NCBI GenBank assembly: GCA_017646225.1
Contig: JAGCMZ010000146.1
Coordinates: forward strand, 1-6,422
DNA: 6,422 bases
Source of the DNA: Paludibacteraceae bacterium
GTDB lineage: Bacteria; Bacteroidota; Bacteroidia; Bacteroidales; Paludibacteraceae
Reading direction: 5' to 3'
Below, piece by piece: positions 1 to 3,570 of this stretch. Position 1 is the stretch's first letter. Each line of letters begins with the position of its first letter. The notes under the pieces are model-generated. The model searched no databases. It was not told where the DNA came from and saw nothing but the letters and a program-made list of their open reading frames with translations. The position numbers were made by a program, and so were the translations under genes.

Positions 1-892
1 AAACGCAAACATCGTTGTTCTTAAAGTGGCCCTTGCCATCGGCTCTGACATCTTCGCGTGGATAGCTTCTGCCTTCGGTGTAAACAATCAGTTGTCCTTT
101 ATCTAGGAACTCATTGATCATGTAAATGGCAGCGTACAAATAACCGCCCGAGTTGTTGCGTAAGTCGACAATGAATTTTTCGCAACCTTGTTTTTCGCGC
201 AATAGCATCAGTTGCGTAAGAAACTCGTTGTAGGTATTGGCGCCAAATTGACTCACCTTGATGTAACCAATGCCTGGTTGAATGGGGTAGGCAATGTCTA
301 CGCTATTAACTGGAATATCGTCGCGTGTAATGTTGTAATCCCATATTTGGTTGCTTCCATTGCGTTTAATGCCCACTTTTACCGTGGTTCCTTTTATGCC
401 ACGCAATTTTTTTACCACACGGTTGTTGGTGATTTCTTTGCCTGTAAAATTGGTGTCGTTTACCATTACAATGCGGTCGCCAGGTAAAATGCCCAATTTT
501 TCGGAAGGGCCACCTGCAATAACGTCTACAATCATAATGGTGTCGTTTTGAATATTAAATTGTACCCCAATGCCGCTAAAACTGCCCTCTAGGTCTTCGT
601 TCATGCTTTGTACTTCGTCTTTGGGGATGTACACCGAGTGAGGATCTAAATCGATTAAAATGGCAGGTAATATGTCTTCTATTAGTTTTGGCTTGTTAAC
701 CGTGTCTACGTATGCACGATCTATTAACTGCAAAACTTCGTTTAGTTTGCTGTACGATGTAGTTGAGGTGGGGCTGTGTAAAACCACCGAGGTTTGATTT
801 TTGTACGCATTGTTGGTTAACCAAAATCCCAATAGTAAACCAATAGATACCGCAATGGATAGCCAAATAGGAGTCAGGTTATTATTTTTCAT
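1..892 (-). CDS. S41-family carboxyl-terminal processing protease (CtpA/Tsp-like), N-terminal 297 residues, truncated by the window edge
   Basis: The minus strand is open from an ATG at 892-890 to the left edge, giving 297 codons plus one base with no stop. Residues 1-8 are polar. A hydrophobic segment at about 9-26 (PIWLSIAVSIGLLLGFWL) looks like an uncleaved signal anchor, placing the enzyme outside the inner membrane. The S41 N-terminal region includes DLDPHSVYIP at 81-90. A PDZ domain follows at about 102-190, with the GIGV, GGPSEKLGI and PGDRI signatures. The peptidase core then begins, with GIGYIKVSQF at 207-216 and FIVDLRNNSGG at 240-250. By family knowledge the catalytic Ser and Lys lie further on, and the sequence stops at KNNDVCV, shortly before the expected serine motif, so activity cannot be judged here. 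Family members usually have about 500-570 residues, so roughly half is visible. The start overlaps the end of the upstream dCMP deaminase gene by 11 nt, implying co-transcription and probable translational coupling. The specific substrate is unknown. Confidence 0.93.
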   Translation of the reverse strand, partial: MKNNNLTPIWLSIAVSIGLLLGFWLTNNAYKNQTSVVLHSPTSTTSYSKLNEVLQLIDRAYVDTVNKPKLIEDILPAILIDLDPHSVYIPKDEVQSMNEDLEGSFSGIGVQFNIQNDTIMIVDVIAGGPSEKLGILPGDRIVMVNDTNFTGKEITNNRVVKKLRGIKGTTVKVGIKRNGSNQIWDYNITRDDIPVNSVDIAYPIQPGIGYIKVSQFGANTYNEFLTQLMLLREKQGCEKFIVDLRNNSGGYLYAAIYMINEFLDKGQLIVYTEGRSYPREDVRADGKGHFKNNDVCV

Positions 893-1313
893 CTTGATTC
901 ATTTCAATTCTACAAACTTCGATGCCGGCACGTCTAAGTAGGTCTAATCCATCGGTAACGTGGTATTCGTCGCTGTAAACCACGCGTACAATGCCTGCTT
1001 GGATAATCAATTTAGCGCATTCAATGCAGGGCGAAGTAGTTACGTACATGGTAGCGCCTTCGCTGCTGTTGTGCGAGCGGGCAATTTTGGTAATGGCATT
1101 GGCTTCGGCATGCAGTACGTAGGGTTTGGTTTTGAAGTTATCGTCTTCGCAGATGTTTTCAAAACCACAAGGTGTTCCGTTGTAACCGTCGGATATAATC
1201 ATGCGGTTTTTTACCAAAATAGCACCTACTTTGCGGCGTTCACAATACGAATTTTCGGCCCATACGTATGCCATGCGCATATAGCGTCTATCGAGTTGTT
1301 CTTGTTTTGTCAT
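882..1313 (-). CDS. dCMP deaminase (deoxycytidylate deaminase, ComEB-like)
   Basis: A cytosolic zinc enzyme of 143 residues that deaminates dCMP to dUMP, supplying thymidylate synthase. The cytidine/deoxycytidylate deaminase signatures are complete: HAEANAI with H68 as zinc ligand and E70 as the proton shuttle, and TTSPCIECA with C96 and C99 as the other zinc ligands. The segment SDGYNGTPCGFENICED at 41-57 is characteristic of dCMP deaminases rather than tRNA or cytidine deaminases. The length is normal for the family. I chose the ATG at 1313 (MTKQEQLDRRYMRMA). The frame stays open upstream to 1406, but those 31 residues are encoded by the palindromic promoter region and have no family resemblance. 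No strong Shine-Dalgarno is visible, as is usual in this phylum. The leader is probably only about 15 nt, from the promoter at 1334-1364. The 3' end overlaps the S41 protease start by 11 nt, suggesting a two-gene or longer operon. Confidence 0.95.
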   Translation of the reverse strand: MTKQEQLDRRYMRMAYVWAENSYCERRKVGAILVKNRMIISDGYNGTPCGFENICEDDNFKTKPYVLHAEANAITKIARSHNSSEGATMYVTTSPCIECAKLIIQAGIVRVVYSDEYHVTDGLDLLRRAGIEVCRIEMNQDEK

Positions 1314-1329
1314 AAAATTAGTATCTTTG
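1302..1329 (+). promoter_or_regulatory. Predicted Bacteroidota-type promoter for apbE
   Basis: TATCTTTG at 1322-1329 matches the Bacteroidota -7 consensus TAnnTTTG. A TTG at 1302-1304 sits 17 nt upstream as a possible -33 element. Transcription would start around 1333-1336, giving apbE a leader of about 60 nt. The -33 part lies inside the dCMP deaminase coding start and is weak, because TTG is common there. The -7 element is the left arm of the palindrome at 1313-1350. Confidence 0.55.
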
Positions 1330-1350
1330 TGCGCAAAGATACTAATTTTA
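1313..1350. repeat. Perfect 17-bp inverted repeat with 4-nt loop, holding both divergent -7 elements
   Basis: The left arm at 1313-1329 (TAAAATTAGTATCTTTG) is the exact reverse complement of the right arm at 1334-1350, with TGCG between them. The left arm begins on the last base of the complemented ATG of the dCMP deaminase gene. Each arm contains TATCTTTG pointing inward, so the palindrome is built from two opposed promoter cores. A dimeric-regulator operator or an RNA hairpin in read-through transcripts are alternative readings. A transcript starting from either predicted promoter would contain only one arm, so the hairpin would not form in those RNAs. Confidence 0.9.
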
Positions 1351-1364
1351 GTCGCAAGTCGCAA
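1334..1364 (-). promoter_or_regulatory. Predicted Bacteroidota-type promoter for the dCMP deaminase-protease operon
   Basis: On the minus strand TATCTTTG at 1341-1334 matches TAnnTTTG. A TTG at 1364-1362 lies 20 nt upstream, within the usual -33 spacing. The predicted start near 1327-1330 leaves a leader of only about 15 nt before the ATG at 1313. The two TTG candidates on this side (1364-1362 and 1357-1355) come from the short tandem repeat at 1351-1369. Confidence 0.6.
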
Positions 1365-1369
1365 GTCGC
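1351..1369. repeat. Short tandem repeat, 7-bp unit, 2.7 copies
   Basis: GTCGCAA occurs twice and is followed by GTCGC at 1351-1369. It abuts the right arm of the palindrome and covers the -33 area of the minus-strand promoter. A change in unit number would move the TTG element relative to the -7 box. It may simply be a replication-slippage product. Confidence 0.75.
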
Positions 1370-1397
1370 TGATTCGCCTAACCGCATCACCAATAAT

Positions 1398-2384
1398 ATG
1401 AAACACCTCTTACACCTATTTACCGTTCTATGTTGTATAGCATGTACTCCCCATTCTACCTATCGCAACGATAGCGGAAGGGTGTTTGGTACCTATTATA
1501 AAATCATTTACAGTGCACCAGAAGATTTGCACGAAGGTATTGTTGCATCGTTACAATCGGTGAATGCCTCGCTATCTACCTTTGATAGTACTTCCATTAT
1601 ATCGCGCATCAACCAAAACGACACAAATGTGGTGGTCGATTCGTTGTTTACGGTAGTATTTACTACGGCACAACAGGTTTCGGAGCAAACCAGCGGCGCT
1701 TTTGATATAACGGTAGCCCCATTGGTAAATGCTTGGGGATTTGGTTTTGAACCAACTCGTACCCGCTCGCAAGCTACATTGGATAGTTTAAAAGCCTGTG
1801 TAGGGTATCAAAAAATTAGCCTAACCGATGGTAAGGTTACCAAGCAAATGCCTTGTGTGCAATTGGATGCTAGCGCTATTGCTAAGGGGTTGGGTTGCGA
1901 TATAGTGGCACAATACCTCGAAAGCCAGGGAGTGGAACATTATTTGGTAGATATCGGTGGCGAATTAAAGCTAAAAGGCCAAAACGATAAGGGTAAAAAC
2001 TGGCGCATTGGTATTCAGCAACCTGCCGAAGATAGTTTGTTGGTATCGAACGATGTGGCGGCCATATTGTCTTTAACGGATGTAGGGGTGGCTACCTCGG
2101 GTAATTATCGACAATTCTATTACCAAGACGGCAAAAAGATAAGCCATACCATTGACCCTCGTACAGCCGCTCCTTGCAGCCATAATTTATTGAGCACTAC
2201 CGTGGTGGCTTCTACTACTATGTTGGCCGATGCGTATGCAACAGCATTTATGGTATTGGGCGATAGGGATAGTATTGAGGCTGTAGCCAAGGCCAATCAG
2301 TTGGCTGTTTACTTGTTGTATGCCGAACAAGATACCATTCAATCGGTGTACAATAACTTGTTTGCGCCTTATTTGGTAAAGTAG
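1398..2384 (+). CDS. apbE: FAD:protein FMN transferase (ApbE family), predicted lipoprotein
   Basis: A 328-residue enzyme that transfers FMN from FAD to a Thr or Ser of target flavoproteins such as NqrB/NqrC or RnfD/RnfG subunits, with Mg2+. The start is the ATG at 1398, because it opens a lipoprotein signal peptide: MKHLLHLFTVLCCIAC, with C16 as the probable lipidated cysteine. The lipobox CIAC is slightly unusual in having Cys at -3. This places the enzyme on the periplasmic face. Family motifs appear in order: GTYYKI at 31-36, STFDSTSIISRIN at 60-72, FDITVAPLVNAWGFG at 102-116, LDASAIAKGLGCDIV at 156-170, LVDIGGELKLKG at 183-194, VATSGNYRQF at 231-240, SHTIDPRT at 249-256, and ADAYATA at 277-283, whose Asp is in the metal-binding region. 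Nothing essential looks lost and the length is normal. The frame is open upstream to 960, but that part is antisense to the dCMP deaminase gene. No Nqr or Rnf target gene is in the window. Confidence 0.95.
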   Translation: MKHLLHLFTVLCCIACTPHSTYRNDSGRVFGTYYKIIYSAPEDLHEGIVASLQSVNASLSTFDSTSIISRINQNDTNVVVDSLFTVVFTTAQQVSEQTSGAFDITVAPLVNAWGFGFEPTRTRSQATLDSLKACVGYQKISLTDGKVTKQMPCVQLDASAIAKGLGCDIVAQYLESQGVEHYLVDIGGELKLKGQNDKGKNWRIGIQQPAEDSLLVSNDVAAILSLTDVGVATSGNYRQFYYQDGKKISHTIDPRTAAPCSHNLLSTTVVASTTMLADAYATAFMVLGDRDSIEAVAKANQLAVYLLYAEQDTIQSVYNNLFAPYLVK

Positions 2385-2385
2385 A

Positions 2386-2910
2386 CTAGTACAAAAAGTA
2401 ACCCGCAATACCGCTCAAAACTAGCAAAAAGATAGGGTTGACCTTAAAAAGCGAAGCAATGGCAACAACGCCAAAAATGATGTAGCTAAAAATATCGATA
2501 AAGTTTTCGGTATTGGCCAGTAGCAAGGCGGCCGATGCAATTAAACCGATAACGGCAGGACGAATGCCCTGAAACGCATATTCTACATACGGATTGTTTT
2601 TAATCTTTTGCAATCCAACTACCACCAAACAAACCAATAGGAAAGGTCCCAAGCATGATGCTAGGGTAGCAATAAGCGATCCCCAAATGCTACCAGTAGC
2701 GCTGTAGCCCACGTAGGTGGCGCAGTTGATGGCAATGGGGCCAGGAGTTACTTGCGAAATGGCCATGATGTCGGTAAATTCGGCTACCGTTAACCATTGG
2801 TGGTTAAATACCACTTCGTCTTGAATGAGCGAGGCAATGGCATATCCTCCGCCAAAGCCAAACAATCCAATTTTAAAGAAAGTCCAAAAAAGTACAAGGT
2901 AAAGGCTCAT
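2386..2910 (-). CDS. CHR-family (chromate transporter-like) short-chain membrane protein, second of a pair
   Basis: A 174-residue, mostly hydrophobic inner-membrane protein of the chromate ion transporter (CHR) superfamily, single-domain (SCHR) type. Signatures: FGFGGGYA at 17-24, TPGPIAINCATYVGY at 55-69, and GIRPAV at 115-120 in the polar link before the last hydrophobic helices. These motifs recur at matching positions in the upstream neighbour. In characterised SCHR pairs both halves are needed and are thought to form a heterodimer of opposite membrane orientation, so this protein is unlikely to act alone. Family members export chromate, but the natural substrate in many bacteria is unproven, so chromate should be read as a family label. 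The ATG at 2910 overlaps the TGA of the upstream gene (ATGA), indicating translational coupling. The stop codon is one base from the stop of the convergent apbE, which leaves no room for an intergenic terminator. Confidence 0.93.
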   Translation of the reverse strand: MSLYLVLFWTFFKIGLFGFGGGYAIASLIQDEVVFNHQWLTVAEFTDIMAISQVTPGPIAINCATYVGYSATGSIWGSLIATLASCLGPFLLVCLVVVGLQKIKNNPYVEYAFQGIRPAVIGLIASAALLLANTENFIDIFSYIIFGVVAIASLFKVNPIFLLVLSGIAGYFLY

Positions 2911-2916
2911 TTTTTT
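2907..2916 (-). other. A7 run plus ATGA overlap at the junction of the CHR genes
   Basis: On the minus strand seven A residues (2916-2910) are followed directly by TGA (2909-2907). In the upstream frame the run reads A_AAA_AAA_TGA, which is the X_XXY_YYZ register of a -1 slippery heptamer. Slipping back one base gives AAA AAA ATG AGC and enters the downstream CHR frame without crossing a stop. The overlap also allows ordinary stop-start reinitiation, which is the simpler reading. Confidence 0.5.
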
Positions 2917-3443
2917 CTGTTTTTAATCCAGTTAAACAATAAGCCTCCTGTAGCGGCTGCTATAATGATGTAGATGGGCGATATACCCAATTTCCAAACC
3001 AATAGGGCGGCGGCAATGGGTATAATTACCGTTTTGTAGGTGATGCCTGTTTTTTGCGATAAACGTACCAACGGAGCCACAATGAGTGCTACCACGGCAG
3101 GACGTATGCCTTTAAAAATCTTTTCGATGGTGGGGTGGTCTTGTACATCGGTAAAAACAATGGCCAATAGCAAGATAATAACAAAAGAGGGAAGCGCTGT
3201 GCCTATGGCAGCAACCATGGCACCCAGCGTCCCTCTTAATTTATATCCTACGTAAACCGACGAGTTAATAGAAATAGGTCCGGGCAAGCTTTGGACCGTG
3301 CCCAGCATATCTACAAATTCGGTTTCCGATAACCATTTCTTTTTGGTAACAACTTCTTGTTCTATGACCGATATCATAGCGTAGCCTCCACCAAAGGTGA
3401 AGGCTCCTATTTTAAAAAATGCTATGAATAAGTCCAGTAACAT
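2907..3443 (-). CDS. CHR-family (chromate transporter-like) short-chain membrane protein, first of a pair
   Basis: A 178-residue integral membrane protein with the CHR signatures FTFGGGYA at 15-22, SLPGPISINSSVYVGY at 52-67 and GIRPAVVAL at 112-120. Hydrophobic segments lie at about 74-98, 116-126, 134-150 and 154-171, and a basic tail (KNRKK) ends the chain. It is the promoter-proximal member of a tandem SCHR pair. Its TGA overlaps the ATG of the next gene by 4 nt. The start at 3443 (MLLDLFIAFFKIGAF) puts the GGGYA motif at the normal distance from the N terminus. The last codons, AGA AAA AAA TGA, form an A7 run described separately. The gene is 114 nt downstream of purL on the same strand. 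I found no convincing TAnnTTTG promoter between 3444 and 3465, so it may depend on read-through from purL or use an atypical promoter. Substrate specificity cannot be read from the sequence. Confidence 0.93.
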   Translation of the reverse strand: MLLDLFIAFFKIGAFTFGGGYAMISVIEQEVVTKKKWLSETEFVDMLGTVQSLPGPISINSSVYVGYKLRGTLGAMVAAIGTALPSFVIILLLAIVFTDVQDHPTIEKIFKGIRPAVVALIVAPLVRLSQKTGITYKTVIIPIAAALLVWKLGISPIYIIIAAATGGLLFNWIKNRKK

Positions 3444-3464
3444 ATTCGATTTTCTAAAAACACG

Positions 3465-3570
3465 TTTTAAAGGTGGAATTTTGAGGCGTCGAGAAGTCCG
3501 AGAAACCGCAGTTTACTGAAGTAAATGAGGATTTCGAGGACAATCGCAACGTGAAAATTACCCTTTAAAA
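3465..3570. repeat. Imperfect long inverted repeat, REP/MITE-like, spanning the purL 3' end and the gap to the CHR genes
   Basis: The outer arms TTTTAAAGG (3465-3473) and CCTTTAAAA (3562-3570) are exact complements. AATTTT (3477-3482) and AAAATT (3554-3559) continue the pairing across a small internal bulge. Further in, GTCC/GGAC and GAAA/TTTC blocks pair, separated by mismatches. At the centre TTTACT (3512-3517) and AGTAAA (3520-3525) form a tight hairpin around GA. The outer arms are centred at 3517.5 and the inner hairpin at 3518.5, so they share one axis. The right arm contains the last codons and the stop of purL. The gap 3444-3557 holds no gene. The element could stabilise or end the purL transcript, but no T-run follows the central hairpin. 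Confidence 0.65.

Noticed and set aside
212..551. Plus-strand open frames of 66 and 91 codons
   Set aside because: They are antisense to the PDZ and peptidase region of the S41 protease, with no recognisable features.
960..1397. Upstream extension of apbE to an in-frame ATG at 960
   Set aside because: It is antisense to the dCMP deaminase gene, and it would bury the lipoprotein signal peptide that begins at 1398.
1314..1406. N-terminal extension of the dCMP deaminase by 31 residues to an ATG at 1406
   Set aside because: The extension is encoded by the palindrome and tandem repeat, lies upstream of the predicted transcription start, and precedes the normal family N terminus.
1398..3443. ApbE plus CHR pair as a dedicated flavin-linked transport system
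   Set aside because: The genes are convergent and not co-transcribed, and the CHR proteins show no evident flavinylation motif. Adjacency alone does not support a joint function.
3512..3525. Central hairpin as an intrinsic terminator for purL
   Set aside because: The stem is only 6 AT-rich base pairs and is not followed by a T-run on the minus strand. It fits better as the core of the larger inverted repeat.
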